Shown here: positions 10,309-22,488 of the stretch, piece by piece
Layout: every line of letters begins with the position of its first letter
Numbering within the stretch: the stretch's first letter is position 1
Notes under the pieces: model-generated
The model's database searches: none
Told to the model about the DNA's origin: nothing
What the model saw: the letters and a program-made list of their open reading frames with translations, nothing else
From: Margaritispora aquatica
Taxonomy: Eukaryota; Ascomycota; Leotiomycetes; Helotiales; Discinellaceae
Reading direction: 5' to 3'
Assembly: GCA_007644065.1 (NCBI GenBank)
Contig: VJWN01000003.1
Coordinates: forward strand, 62,001 to 126,000
Length of the DNA stretch: 64,000 bases
Position numbers and translations under genes: made by a program

Positions 10309-12161
10309 GATTAACTTAGATTTCTCTTCAAATGTTTGCTTGGTGCTATGTGAGGAAGGGAGCAGCATAACAGAAGGTATATGTGAAAGGAGAGTCTGAT
10401 CAAGTCATTAGTAAGGATAAAAAATTTGTCAGAAATTACAAATCATTTCTATCATTTACAGAATTTTCTTCTAATTGTTTAGTAAGATTGGCTAGCTTAA
10501 TGAAACTTTTGACTATGCCAGAACCAAGGAGCGAAATAAAAGACCCTGAAACGTGACCATATTGGCATCTTTGGATATCAACCCACTATAATTCCTTCTT
10601 GGTCTGGTAGAGACATATACATATCAGCACAAATTTTTTGCTTCAAAGCTAGTTTAGCAGCCAAGACAGTTGTAGCTTGCTGCCGTCGACCTAAAAGCCG
10701 TAGCTGTTTGAGCCGTGATGAACATTTGAGGATCATCACTGGTAGATGATCAAAATCTACACCTCTGATTTTACGATCTAGTTGCTATGCCCAATCAGCC
10801 AGTCGAGAAGTCTGAACACAAGTCACAATCCACAAGCTTTCAGTTCGCAGCCTACCATTTTCCCCATTCGGCTGGCGCCAAGCAAACTCTTCACGTGCTG
10901 ACGCCGTAATCAATCTATTGCGAACATGCAACCTCGCTTGGAAATCAGATGATATACGTCACACTAGCAGCGAACTCTTCCGAGTGGCGCGAAAAAGTCT
11001 ACCTGGCTGCGGCTGATCGGCTGATCGCGCTGATCATGTGCTCCATCTTGGCCTTGCACACATCACATTTGAATTCATTGGTAGACTGGAAGCGAGATAT
11101 CATGATATTGGAGTGAATGTGTCTCAAACGGACAGAATAGCGAGTTTAAACGAGATGCCAAGATGGCGCTTCAGGTTGGGAATACGCCGTATAACCGTTG
11201 CTTCATGATGAACAGGTGGGGTTTTCTTTACCTGCTCGTAACTTATAGTCACTGGAAATAAAGCAGAAATTCCCAAGCCTCTAGCACCTTATTTCCAACA
11301 TATTTCCTACAGAAAATCTGCTTTGGCTGGACCTCGCTCCCAACTTCACCTATTTACAAGATCCCAATCTCTCTGCTTTCAGCTCCCAACCATCTCATCT
11401 ACAAACAATATACCCCCCGAAGCGCTACCAACAAATATCAGACATCTGTGGTGGAGCATGTCAATTGCATGTCATATCGGGACACCGCAGCTGTAAGTCG
11501 GAGATCCAACGCACTACTCTCACAATCCCGAGCGAGCGCACGACATGGGACGAAAAACACGGCATCTTGACATTGACAAATACTTTGTCTTCTGAGAGCA
11601 TGAAGCTCTAATTCATAAGAGTGATGTTCAAATAAAGTGATTCAATCATTCAGAATTTCATAGTGAAATGTATTTGTCACGTGGTATTTCTCGCTTCCCC
11701 TAAGCGTTTGTTTTAAGCCAATTGTCCCGTTTGTTTGTACCCGGCAACTTTGGACAAACGGAACTCCTCAACCAAAACTCAAAACCTCTTGATCAAGATA
11801 GAACTTAACCATTCAAGCGAAGACATATCGTCAAGGTTAGTTATTCGTCAACATTACTAAAGTTGAATGCAGCCAATCTATTGTCTTCAAAGCACGGCCT
11901 TCTTTCATATCTTTAGCACATCTTGAACTTCACCAGCACACATACAAATATACCTTACCAACAGCACTTGATGACTTTGTTCGTCTCTATTCCTCAGTCC
12001 AAACGAGTACCTCAACCTAAGAGTTACCACCAGAAAACATCATGACGTAACTTACCCACGAAGTTCCGCCCGACCTGAAACTGGCCCTTTATCACATCCA
12101 AACTCCATCTCAGTCCAACAAACCCGCGTCACCATTTCGAACCCTCAACTCGCCTCCTTAG
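10309..12161. other. Long intergenic region, no gene seen
   Basis: 1.85 kb without an ORF of 60 codons. There are short palindromic GCTGATC repeats near 11012-11040. Nothing else is recognised; part is the promoter of the MCT-type transporter. Confidence 0.45.
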
Positions 12162-13969
12162 ATGGTTGACTTAACACCCACCACAATGGCTTTCCTTCAC
12201 AATCCAATCTTCCCACACACCCCCCGCCTCGACATCACCATGACTGACATTGAGAGCGGGACGGTCTCCCCTCTCGACTCCTCGCTCCCAGCATCACGCT
12301 CTTCCGTCATCTCTGAGAAAGCCGGCTCTAACATTACCATAGAAGGTATGACCATTCGTGATGGAGGTCTCGGGGCCTGGAGGAATGTCTTCGGCTCCTG
12401 GTTTGCGCTATTTTGCACTTTTGGGTGGCTGAATTCGTATGTCTCATCCTGCTTGGGAAGCTGTCTTGAAACTCTGGGGCTTTGGCTCAGTTGGCGTTTG
12501 TAGCTGACAATCATGCTTGATGCCTAGCTTGGGTCTGTTTCAGACATACTACGAGCAGACACTCCTGTCCTCATACTCAGCCTCCACAATATCCTGGATC
12601 TTCACAACCCAACTATTCCTTATGTACGCTTTCAAGTCCTTCACATCTCTTCCTTAGTACCACACTGACAGCAAAACAGGTGGACAGGCGGCGCTCTCTT
12701 CGGCCCTTTAATCGACACCTACGGCAGTCACCCCATCGCCATCCCCTCAGCATTAATATGCACTTCCTCCGTCGCCATACTGAGCACCTGCACGCAATAC
12801 TACCAGGTCTTCCTCGCTCAAGGCGTGGGCTTTGGGATAGCGGCCTCGGGGCTCTTTTGCTGCGCGACAACATCGACGGGGCAGTGGTTTCATAAGCGAA
12901 AGGCGTTGGCTCTGGGGATTGTGCTTTCGGGAAGTAGTGCAGGTATACCACTTCACTCTTCTTTTGCAAGAAAAGGAGATTTTTTCTCCAGTTAACTGAC
13001 TTGAACAGGTGGTGTCGTCCACTCCCTCTACCTCCATATCTTGATTAACAAGATTGGTTTCCCGGCCGCTGTACGCTGGAGTGCGCTGATCATTGGAATT
13101 ACCAGCGGAATTGCGTGTACCTTCATGCATTCCGGCTTACCCAAGAAGGAATGGAGCGAAACGCAAAATTTTATCGACTTGTCGCTGTTCAAGCAGCGTA
13201 CTTTTGCTGTTTACAGCATTGGAACTTTCTTCGTCATCTGGGGCCTCTTTGCGCCATGGGATTATCTCCCTTCCATGAGTCTGCGGCATAGTTTCTCTCC
13301 AAATATGGCGGTCTATACCATTGTCGTGTTGAAGTATTGCTCCTCTCCTAGTCGCTTTCATCATCCTGATCTCCCAGCCTCAACTCCAAATCTAATCAAA
13401 ATACAAGCGCTAACACCATCTCTCCCTCACAGCGCAGGCTCCATACTCGGCCGCATCATCCCCGCTCACCTCGGCGACCTCTTCGGGCGCTTCACTCTCA
13501 CATTCCTCGTCTCTCTCCTCACCTCCATCACGCTGCTCGCCTTCTGGCTGCCCCTTGAGCTCACAAGCTCAACACACGCGCAGATCTTCGCCTTCAGCGC
13601 GTGTTACGGCTTCGCGAGTGGTGCCTTTATCTCGCTTATGATGCCTTGTGCTGCAGAGCTCGGACCCGTGGAGAGTACGGGGAGGAGATTCGGGACTTTC
13701 CAGGTTGTGGTGGGCTTTGCGTGAGTTTTTCATTCTGTGTTGTTCGTGGTGTTGGTGAGAGCTGGAGTGGAAGGCGTGTAGAGAGATGTAGCTGATATGT
13801 GTGGTGATGCAGAAGCTTAACTAGTCTCCCTATCCAAGGGGCGCTGATCCCACATGCGAAAGGGGGTTTCGAGCACCTGATCAAGTTCTCTGGTGTGTCA
13901 ATCATGATTGGCGCAGTCTTCATCGGTGTAGCGAGGACGTTGAGAGTGAGAGATATTCGAGATTCTTAG
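12162..13969 (+). CDS. MFS transporter, monocarboxylate-porter (MCT) type
   Basis: Six exons: 12162-12436, 12528-12623, 12680-12942, 13009-13333, 13433-13720, 13813-13969, all GT-AG and frame-consistent (467 aa). The cytosolic N-terminus leads to DGGLGAWRNVFGSWFALFCTFGWLNS, the fungal MCT TM1 signature, followed by LGLFQTYYEQTLLSSYSAST and WIFTTQLFLMWTGGALFGPL (TM2). GVGFGIAASGLFCCATTSTG and WFHKRKALALGIVLSGSSAGG are the TM4 and loop 4-5 blocks of the family. The second half has SAGSILGRIIPAHLGDLFGR and a TM10 GFASGAFISLMMPC. Such carriers move monocarboxylates, sugar acids or small metabolites by proton symport; the substrate cannot be read from sequence. Downstream is a convergent GH28 pectinase. 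Alternative ATGs at 12186 and 12240 would only shorten the tail. Confidence 0.87.
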
Positions 13970-14499
13970 ATCTATGTTGGGTTTTTCATGCATATATGTT
14001 GGATAAATAGACGCATGTTAGGGGTTTGAGATGAATGTATCATCGGATACAAAATTTGGAGGGAAGATCGGATTTGATTATGACCCATGATGAATGAGGG
14101 ATGAGAGATGACGAATTTGAAGCTGAGCATTGGGAAAAGGTGCATAGAGTAGGCATTTAGATGGTATTGGAAATTTGGGATGGAAAAGCATTTGATGGGA
14201 GCTGGGGGTGTGTTTTACGGGCGTATTTAGTAAAGGAGTTTTGAGAAAATATGTACCTTGGACCTAACCTTGCAGTCCTACACTTCTACCCGTATTTCAA
14301 ACACTTCATGATTTACTATTGATTTGATGCAGTAGGTTATAACATGCAAATATGGAGGATTGTCAAAGTGAAGAAAACGTCAGAAGATGCAGTGTCGTCT
14401 GCTGTCTTCATTATCAACACAGCACGGCCAAAAGCAATGAATATATACAAGAACTTTCAGCAAGGACTTGCTCCTCCTCTCAACCAACACCTCCTAGGC
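13970..14499. other. Intergenic region between convergent genes
   Basis: 3' flanks of the MCT-type transporter and the GH28 gene. Rich in GGGATGAGAGATGA-like purine stretches; no gene recognised. Confidence 0.4.
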
Positions 14500-15810
14500 T
14501 CAGCCAGTTGCGCCAGAAGTGCAAGTAATACCAGGTGTGCTGTCCACATTCGCACAAAGATACTTCGCCGTTCCAGAAGGAGGAGTCACACTCCACCCGC
14601 TAAAGTATACATTACAAGTTCCCAATGGACAATCGATATTCGCAATCGTAGGCTGGTAAGAGGTCGACGTAGTGCCCTTAAAGTTCTTGAAGTAGATGCC
14701 GGTAATCGACGCTGTGCCAGGGTTTGAAGCGCAATAAGCAGCAGTCTGACTGTAGCAGTTTTGGATCTGGGCTGCGTAGCCGCAGTTCTTGACTGTGACG
14801 GTGTCATATGTAACGTTTGAGACAATGGCGGAGCCGAAGCCGCCTGGGTAGACTTTGATGCCGACGGCTTTGGTGGAGTCGATCATGGTGGCGTTGTAGA
14901 CATAGATGTTTGAGACGGTGTCGACGACGCCGGCTTTGTTGCCAAGACTTCCTACTGACAGGCCGTGTGAGCCGGTGCAAGAAATTCCTCTGACTGTCAC
15001 GTAGTCTGCGCCTTTCTTGAATGCGATGCAATCGTCTTGGTTTTGCACGACTGCGTTGGTGATGGTGACATACGATGCTGGACCAATGTCCCATCCATCT
15101 GTGTTCTTTGGTAGAACGGAGGATTTGGAGTTGGCGGTCAAGGTGAGACTGTTGTACGCGATATTTATGGAGTTCCCTGCTGCTGAGTGGAAGACGTTGG
15201 GTGGGTTTTTGAACAAAAGATTGGAGATGGTGATTCCAGAAGAGCCTGTGATGTACCACATTGTTGGTCGAGAACTAGGCATTTGTTAGTGAATTTCGAG
15301 CAATTAGAAAAGAATGTGAGAAATGCATCATGGTAGCTTCAGTACTCACTAACTAGAATTCGCCGCGAAATAGTCATAAGCAGCTTGCCCATTTCCATCA
15401 ACCACTCCTGTTCCGGTAACAGAGCGGACTTTCGCTCCAGTAATACCAGACATGAGGAACATCGCCTTCCTTCCCTCCCAATACGTCAAGTCGTCACTGC
15501 ATTTCAAGATGCCTTCGATCTGGAAATCGCAGTTGACACAGCCAGCAAATGAAAGAACTGATCGGACGATATAAGTCTTGCCTGCGGGGATCACAATAGT
15601 GCCTCCGTTGCCACAGCTTGCGATAGCCGCCTGGATTGCAGGGACATCGTCGGTGCCAGCATTTCCAGCTGATACAGGAGTACAGACAGCTCTTTTGTGC
15701 TCGACGTGGGTTAAATCTCTTAGAACTGGAGTGCTCAAGGCATTGATGTTGGCGAGGAAAGTGGAGAGAACCAGAATGCTAGATAGTAGTTGAACCATGT
15801 TTGTGAACAC
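14500..15810 (-). CDS. Secreted GH28 pectinase (exo-polygalacturonase / xylogalacturonan hydrolase-like)
   Basis: Two exons, 15810-15350 and 15274-14500, joined by a 75-nt GT-AG intron (411 aa). A signal peptide lies within residues 1-25; a second in-frame ATG at 15798 is equally good. The parallel beta-helix signatures are present: NTDGWDIG (catalytic Asp strand), QDDCIAFKKG (two catalytic Asp), GSHGLSVGSLG (His) and GIKVYPGG (substrate Lys). GSHG rather than GGHG points to the exo-acting or xylogalacturonan branch. The Arg of the usual RIK motif is Gly here. The enzyme would hydrolyse galacturonan linkages in plant pectin outside the cell. It sits between a sugar-acid-type MFS gene and a Zn2Cys6 factor, possibly a small pectin-use cluster (inference). 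Confidence 0.9.
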
Positions 15811-16429
15811 AATCAGGATGTGTTAGGATGAGATTGAAACAAGCAATTGCTTAAGTCCAGGATCTAAAATCAAGAATTGAAAGGTAAGATATATAATCGT
15901 ATACCAGCAACCCGGAACATGACAGCTCAGGAACAAGATCGCCGTCCACCAATCCCATCCAAACCATCATCGAATACAGCACCATGATTGACGGAATGTG
16001 TTCAGGCTCTTCGCTCCCCTGCATGAATTCTTCCTTCATGAAAAATGGCAATCTATACCACACCTCGCGCCCCTCGAATATAGAGCGAAGCTTCGGCAGT
16101 AATTAGCCTGAAACCGGCTAACATCAGAGTGCCGGAGCATGCCCCGATCTGGCGATGCTTAAATCTGAAATGCGGGGGAAGAAGAGATTGACGCCTCGGA
16201 AGATCCGCTGTCAGTGAGAAGTGAAAAAAGCGATCTTGATTGAAACAAGCTTTCGGCGCAGAGTGGTGGAATCACGGTGTTTGGCTGTCGTGGCTTTCTC
16301 CTTTGCTGAGCTTAGACTGATGAGCCTGATCTCAGATCCGGCTTGGTAACGGAAGAACTCCAATGCTGGATGACAGGTGTTGTATTCTACATGTCGGTGC
16401 AACATTGTCTGATACGTTTCTATTGACTT
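15811..16429. other. Intergenic region (GH28 promoter and Zn2Cys6-factor 3' flank)
   Basis: No gene recognised. The GH28 promoter lies here. Confidence 0.4.
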
Positions 16430-18431
16430 TCACCAGGTCAGCAACGTATTTCGCTGCACACTAGCTTCCTTTGGTCCTTGAAAAGCAGTAATCATCACCC
16501 TCTTGTTTGGCAAGTCGATATCAAACTCATTGATGACAATTCTTCTCTCTTCGGGGATCCAAGCACCAGGGACAAGACCCTCAATTTCGATTTTGCGCTG
16601 CCATCCTGCAACATGAGCGACTGCAACACTATCCCAAATCCCCTCCCTAGTTTTCAAAGCGAACAAAATCTCGATAGCCCGCTTTCTAGCATAGCCGAAC
16701 CGACATCGAGATGCAACAAAGAAGAGAGCAGGAACTATGCCCACATCAAAGTGAAAACTAGATTCGGAATCTGTATGTGAGTGGTCACAAATCTTCGAAA
16801 GGACAATCTCCGAGAGCTCGACGATTGAAATAAACTCGGGGGAAAATACGTCGTATTGTATCTCTGTAATAAATACTGCGCTTTCAAGCATGATGTGGCT
16901 CAATTTCATGCGTATTTGAAGGATAGCCACTGCAATTTTTTCATATTGGTCAGTCCCAGCTTGTGTCTGGGCAAAGATTCCTACACACGCCTGTGACCAA
17001 CGTTCCATGTCGGACTGATAAATCGATAACTCTTCTCTGAGCGACAACACTCGTGAGTCGGAACCGCTAGTTTGTATCTTCCCTCCAAGCGTATCAAGAA
17101 AAGATTCCGGCAGATCTCTTGAATGTGTGACCTGACATGCTTGAATACTCTTGCTGAAATGATAATTCCGATTAATGATGAAGGTACAATATCGTCTCGC
17201 AATGATCAAATCATCAAACTCCGAAGGCATCTTCTCAATCGCTTGACTCTTGCGATTTTGTATGTACTCATGTACAGCAACACTCCTTTGATCTGTGAAA
17301 CCCAGTACATGAGAATCAAGAGCCCTAAAGGCGTCGATCAAGTCTCCTTCTTGGAAGCGATCCATCCACGCTTTCTGGGCGGAGATTTGTGATTTAGGTA
17401 ACTGGATGCTTTTAGCCCAGTTATGCAGCAGCATGAGTCCGCTCTCCGCATGTGCTAAGGCTAACGTCGTATTGCCCAACATTCCTTCGAAACAAAACAC
17501 CAAGATGCAAGCCACCATAGCTTTTTGAAGATCATGTTGCCCATTGCTTATTGCCTCCCTCATACCCTGGATCGATCTGCCGTATTTAATAAGTGCAAAT
17601 TGATAAGTGTCTGGCTGATAAGGACTGTTATCAAAACATGGGCTCGTTTTGCGCTCGATGCTGAGAGCTCCAATAGCAACCATTACATTCCTTATAAAAG
17701 GCTCCGTTTGACTTATCTGAGGGATGACCCTTTCCCATAGAGAAGTCTGAAAAGGACCACCAATAACTTTGGCGGCGTTCTCCAGGTAGCTTCGAAAGCA
17801 CTGGCTATTCAATTCGCTCTCGAAGCAATCTGAACTGGGCAGCAGGGAAGGTGGAATTGTTGCCGGACTTGGCGAGACAAAATTGGGTGGTAATGTAGAA
17901 GCTTTCGCTGTTGACCTTAATACCTTTTGCAAGGCAGTCGATTTCTTTGGTAATATCAACCGCTTAATTACTACCTTTAGCCGACTAGGCTTTGAGGCGA
18001 GCTCCAAGTTGTAACCATCACAATCAACTCTAAACTTCTGGCACCGGAGGCAAGAGCTATAAAACAAATCAGCAATTACTCATCAAGATCATCGGAGTTT
18101 CAGGTAGGGTTGACTTGTCTAGAGAAAAGCTCAAGGCCAACAACCAGTTTTAGGAACTGATGTTGAAATATTTGCCTAGAGCATGGAAGACAAGAATTGA
18201 TCACGAAAAAGGGTGAGCATACGGTTTCGTCTCGTCACACTTAACCCGTCTTGATCTAGATCTTCATCAGTCCAATAATCGATGTTGAAGGGAAATATTT
18301 TTGACGAACTTGCAAGTAAGACATCCTGTTCGAACTTTAGTGCTTGACTTTCTCTTTCGCTCAGACGATATCGATAGATTCAAAGATCGTAGAACGTCGT
18401 CGCCTGGTATAGAAAGTGGTCGAATTTCCAT
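16430..18431 (-). CDS. Zn2Cys6 transcription factor with fungal-specific TF domain
   Basis: Exons 18431-18310, 18255-18223, 18056-16430 (593 aa). Splicing of the tiny 33-nt exon 2 assembles a perfect C-x2-C-x6-C-x6-C-x2-C-x6-C binuclear zinc cluster: KVRTGCLTCKSRRVKC, then DETKPSCLRCQKFRVDC. Each of the three exons supplies part of the cluster. The rest matches the Fungal_trans_2 type: YLENAAKVIGGPFQTSLWER, then QTEPFIRNVMVAIGALS and DLQKAMVACILVFCFEGMLG. It should be a nuclear DNA-binding regulator. Targets are unknown; the neighbouring pectinase and MFS carrier are candidates by position only. An upstream in-frame ATG at 18554 would add 41 residues that look non-functional. Confidence 0.88.
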
Positions 18432-18825
18432 AACCTTTTCTATTTCCAGAAAATTTCTAACGATGCTGAGTATACTCAGTAGAACACAATCGTATTTGGA
18501 ATATTCAAGTTTGCACAACCAATACCACAGAGGAGTGGAATATGACTCGGGCATAGATGCTAATTATATTGGAGGGATTTCCACTCTCGGTTTGAGGCCC
18601 GAGTACGACACAGCCAAGGTCAGTCCAAGAGAAAGTCTTACTCAGCTGAGAAGCGGGTCTTCCGAGCCAGCGCTGATGCTAGCATGAACCTCTCCTTACG
18701 ATGCATGCATTCATGTATTATCGTCCTCACCGAAATGTCGTAGGATTCCTAATGCGTGCAGATACGCGAATAGATGGTATGGTAGTATAGTACATTAAAT
18801 AGGTTAACAAATTATACAAACTGCT
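18432..18825. other. Intergenic region, nothing recognised
   Basis: Promoter of the Zn2Cys6 factor and 3' flank of COQ10. The opposite-strand ORF extending into 18687 is a shadow of the TF first exon. Confidence 0.4.
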
Positions 18826-19572
18826 TTATATGCCAATCTTCTTGGCAAAACTCGACCTGTCGTCAAATGCAGCTCCTGGTCCCTCCAACAACTTCCTGGC
18901 TCTAACCTCAAATGCTTCTATCATGATGCCAGCAACTTTAGGAGCCACAGCTTTACTCAAAGCCGCGTATATAGGGTTCGAAAACTTGAATTCGATTGTC
19001 AAATGGACCTCTGTCTGGTCTATTGCTGGATGCTCTGTTTTGTCTGTCTGCGGCCGGCCTGTGGGAGGCTTATAATGGAAAGGCTTGACAGTCCACTGCG
19101 TGCTTAATGACTGGAATATAGAATTAGGTATAGCAGGTGCACCCAAGGTCGCAGAATGGTGTGAGAGATCCGCCTTTGGAAGAGATGTAACAGCTTCACC
19201 ACCTAGAGCTTCGACAACTGATCCAGGAACGCAGAACAATCTTGATGTAAATGTCTCCTCGTAACCTCCCCATCCGACCTTCAAATCAGCTTCCGACGGC
19301 CACCGCTTGCCATTGGCATCAGGCTCAGACCATTTGTTGACTTTGGAGTCTACGCAATATGGTAGGAAGCTTGAATAACTATCAATATCTGCGATAATCG
19401 CATATAGACTGGTCGACTTGTATGGGAGGATTCGTGTTGCGGACAGGCTTTGCGTTTCTGTGCCTGGAAAAGTAACGAATGATTGTCGTTGGCAGCAGAA
19501 ATGTGGTTTGAAAATGGGAGTTGCAGAACATGGATGCAAAGCTCGACTTCGGAGCAGCATTGTTCGAGACAT
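18826..19572 (-). CDS. COQ10: COQ10 homolog, mitochondrial coenzyme Q-binding START-domain protein
   Basis: A single exon of 248 aa. The first 40 or so residues are basic and hydroxylated without acids (MSRTMLLRSRALHP...), fitting a mitochondrial presequence. The START/polyketide-cyclase fold follows: SATRILPYKSTSLYAIIADI, DSYSSFLPYCVDSKVNKW, ADLKVGWGGYEETFTSRLFC and, at the C-terminus, VHLTIEFKFSNPIYAALSK and FEVRARKLLEG. COQ10 binds ubiquinone in the inner membrane and is needed for its efficient use in respiration. Residues 130-185 carry a low-conservation insertion. It is divergent from the tRNA methyltransferase gene. Confidence 0.92.
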   Translation of the reverse strand: MSRTMLLRSRALHPCSATPIFKPHFCCQRQSFVTFPGTETQSLSATRILPYKSTSLYAIIADIDSYSSFLPYCVDSKVNKWSEPDANGKRWPSEADLKVGWGGYEETFTSRLFCVPGSVVEALGGEAVTSLPKADLSHHSATLGAPAIPNSIFQSLSTQWTVKPFHYKPPTGRPQTDKTEHPAIDQTEVHLTIEFKFSNPIYAALSKAVAPKVAGIMIEAFEVRARKLLEGPGAAFDDRSSFAKKIGI

Positions 19573-20055
19573 GTTGCACTGTATTGTACCTCAATGGTAG
19601 AAAGAAAGACTGAGTGAGGGAAGATGAAGTTAACTTTATCGACTTTTTCGATATCTGCAACTCTATTTCATGTGACAGACAGATGGTCTAAAGGAAGAGA
19701 AAGAAGATGGAAGAGTAAAGACTGTAGTAGGAGGCGTTTACGGATTGAGATGTCTTGGTTTTTTTTTTTATGCAATCGTGAGGTCATTGAGAGCAGGACC
19801 TCAAAGATGGATCTCGAACTCGAGCTTGAGAGCTTGACTGAGCCTCGGCCACAATAATTTTCCATTCCGATGATTCCAATTGGAAGTTCTACCCGCATCG
19901 CACGTGCTTCCCACGGCTCATCATCGGTGGAAAGATAAAGGTGGAGCCGCTAGCACACCAAGTACAAAATTTATTTGTCGATTTTCTCTTCCCTCCCCTT
20001 CTTCATTGTGCACCAACTTCAACTTAGACAACACTCTCGCAGTACAAGATCTGCC
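19573..20055. promoter_or_regulatory. Divergent promoter between COQ10 and the tRNA methyltransferase
   Basis: 483 bp between two housekeeping starts. It holds a CACGTG palindrome at 19901-19906 and, near 19985-20015, a CT-rich stretch typical of fungal core promoters. Confidence 0.5.
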
Positions 20056-21384
20056 ATGGAAAAAGGCACACTTGTTATGTCTTCCAGTCAGGCAGACTTG
20101 TCTGCTACAGAGAAGCTGATGGCAGACGTGTCGTTGTCAAGTACTAGCCCGAGCCTTCCTCTGAACGCAGGTCTCAATGCTCCTGTCGCAGAAGTAGAGG
20201 AACTTGTTACTTCAAAGCTGGAGCCAATTCCCCCTCACCTGTCTCATGATCCTGAGAACAGCATGAAGCGGAGTGATCCATTTCAATTTGGGTCTCGTCT
20301 GCTGAACAAAGATGACAATATCTACGAGTTCAATGCATGGGACCACGTCGAAGCTGATGATACTTACAAGGAATACGCAGAACTACAATACTCAAAGCAG
20401 CGAGAGGCTCCTGTATCTGAGTTTGACAAAAGTAAGCTACCTCTATTTTTCTTGTCCAACTCTCCTGCATCCTGATGATTCAAAATGCATAGTTCATCTG
20501 AAGCTACGGCTCATGAACGAAACAATCTTCAGCAATGTCTTTCGCTCCTATCTGATCATGCTCTTTCCTCTCACTTCTCAAGCATTCATAATCCTCAAGA
20601 GCTAGGCTAACCTAGCTTTCAAGACAGGTTCAACTCTGATCCCGCAAAATGGTGGAACAACTTCTACAAGAATAACACGAAAAATTTCTTCAAGGATCGC
20701 AAATGGCTGCAGCAAGAGTTTCCCATATTGTCGAAAATTACCCAACCCGATGCGGGACCTATTATACTCTTGGAAGTTGGTGCCGGTGCTGGAAATACAG
20801 CTTTTCCTATTCTAGCAGTTAATCAGAATCCACTTCTCAAAATTCATGCGTGCGATTTCTCCAAGAAAGCTGTGGAAGTGATACGTGAAAACGAAGCATA
20901 TGATCTGAAGAACATTCAAGCAGATGTTTGGGATGCTGCCAGCGACGAACTTCCTCCAGGATTAGAAGAAGGAAGTGTCGACGTCGTGGTGATGATCTTC
21001 ATCTTTTCTGCCCTCTCACCCTCTCAATGGAAGCAAGCAGTGCACAATACCTTTCGTCTCCTCAAACCAGGTGGCGAAGTTTTATTCCGAGACTATGGAC
21101 GTGGTGACCTAGCGCAAGTTCGTTTCAAGAAGGGGAGATATTTGGAGGAGAATTTCTACATCAGAGGTGACGGTACCCGAGTGTACTTCTTCGAGGAGGA
21201 TGAGCTGGCTGCGATTTGGACTGGCAAGCATGGGGCAGACTCGGATCAGTCCAAAGGGAGTGGCTTTGAAGTTGTCAATCTTGGGGTTGATCGACGTCTG
21301 TTGGTCAATAGAGCCAGAGAGTTGAAGATGTATCGCTGCTGGATGCAAGGTCGTTTCCGCAAGCAAGAAAAGTCTCTTGCTTGA
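20056..21384 (+). CDS. TRM140: tRNA (cytosine-32, N3)-methyltransferase, Trm140/METTL2-like
   Basis: Two exons, 20056-20431 and 20624-21384 (378 aa); the acceptor giving the right frame is CAAG at 20620-20623, in a 192-nt intron. Family marks: FGSRLL and FNAWDHVEADD before the intron, RFNSDPAKWWNNFYKNNTKN, FFKDRKWLQQEFP, the SAM-binding motif I LLEVGAGAGNTAFPIL, VVVMIFIFSALSP and LLKPGGEVLFRDYGRGD. The enzyme methylates C32 of tRNA-Thr and some tRNA-Ser using S-adenosylmethionine, in the cytosol. The long actin-binding N-terminal extension of the S. cerevisiae protein is absent; the roughly 100 residues before the core are low complexity. Confidence 0.9.
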
Positions 21385-22488
21385 ACTTGACAATAACCTA
21401 TAAACCTTTCATTCCACTTCATACAAGTCTCCCCAAATTATTTCGGTGTTCCTGATCCCTAAGAATGCTTCAGTCTCAGTCTAGCTTGCTGAGCTTGAGC
21501 ACGTTTCGTGTCAGATCCGGCCTAGATGTACTGGACACTGATAGTAAGGAAAATATCTTAGAGGATCTCTTTGCTTGCCATTCTCTGCCTTTGCTCGTAT
21601 TTTGAATAATCGATACATCAGCTGGTCGGCTGGACTACTCCCAAAATCTTCGTACTCGTCACACATCAGTATGGCCCATGTCCATAAGATCCAATGATGC
21701 ATGTATCTCGGGCAGAACTCAGGCGTCCAACGACCACTCCCCTTCATTCAGACTGAGATGCAAGACAAGATTGTGTCCCACTGGGCTGGGACGCCTCGGG
21801 CACTCAAGGTTGTTGGCACAGCCAATGCGGTCTGGGAATGTCATACGATCTCATCTTACTGGCTGTTTTATAAGAGCAATTATCGCTTCCAAACGGGGTG
21901 CATGGTGATGGTCACACCTTGGCTAAGACATGCTTGTATTGCTTTTGGACGCTGAAAAAAGGTCAAGCATCTCTTTTCTCCAGAGACAGATCCTGAAACC
22001 TGCGATACGATTGAATTGTCCATCTTAGCGTCAATTTCAACATCGTAGCTTCGTAACTATATGCTGTACTAGTGAATTCGAGATGTCCCATGGAAGCAAT
22101 TCATACCCTGTTCAAATGATTCCATAATACAAAATCAACATCATCAGCTTGGGATTTTGGAGCTGAGTACATCTTCTAAAAGATGGGAAGATGATTGTGT
22201 GGCTGGTATTTCCAGAATTGGGCGTCGGTATTCACCGTTGACTAAAATGTCTCGAGAGTTTTTTCGAATAGCCTCATGCAGCGGACAACTCATCACATCT
22301 TTGTGGCATTGCAATGGGCCGAAGGCTTGCAGGTAAATGGGAGCAATATTAGTAGAGATGGATTGCACAAAGGAAAATTGTTCAACACAGCTTAGCATTG
22401 AACAACAACGTCATCAATACCAATAGCATCAGCAATATTTCTATCCTCTTTTCTGTTCAAACATCCTATAGCAAACTAAATCTCCATC
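21385..22488. other. Intergenic region with unresolved short ORFs
   Basis: 1.1 kb. Minus-strand ORFs at 21511-21747 and 22144-22398 and plus-strand ORFs at 21678-21955 overlap each other. None shows a domain, and I could not build a spliced gene, so nothing is called. Confidence 0.35.

Noticed and set aside
14344..14727. 127-codon plus-strand ORF at the 3' end of the GH28 gene
   Set aside because: Mostly antisense to the GH28 coding exon and Arg-rich as expected for a shadow frame.
21511..22398. Minus-strand ORFs 21511-21747 and 22144-22398 as a spliced gene
   Set aside because: Overlapping ORFs on the other strand are equally long and no consistent splice model or domain was found.
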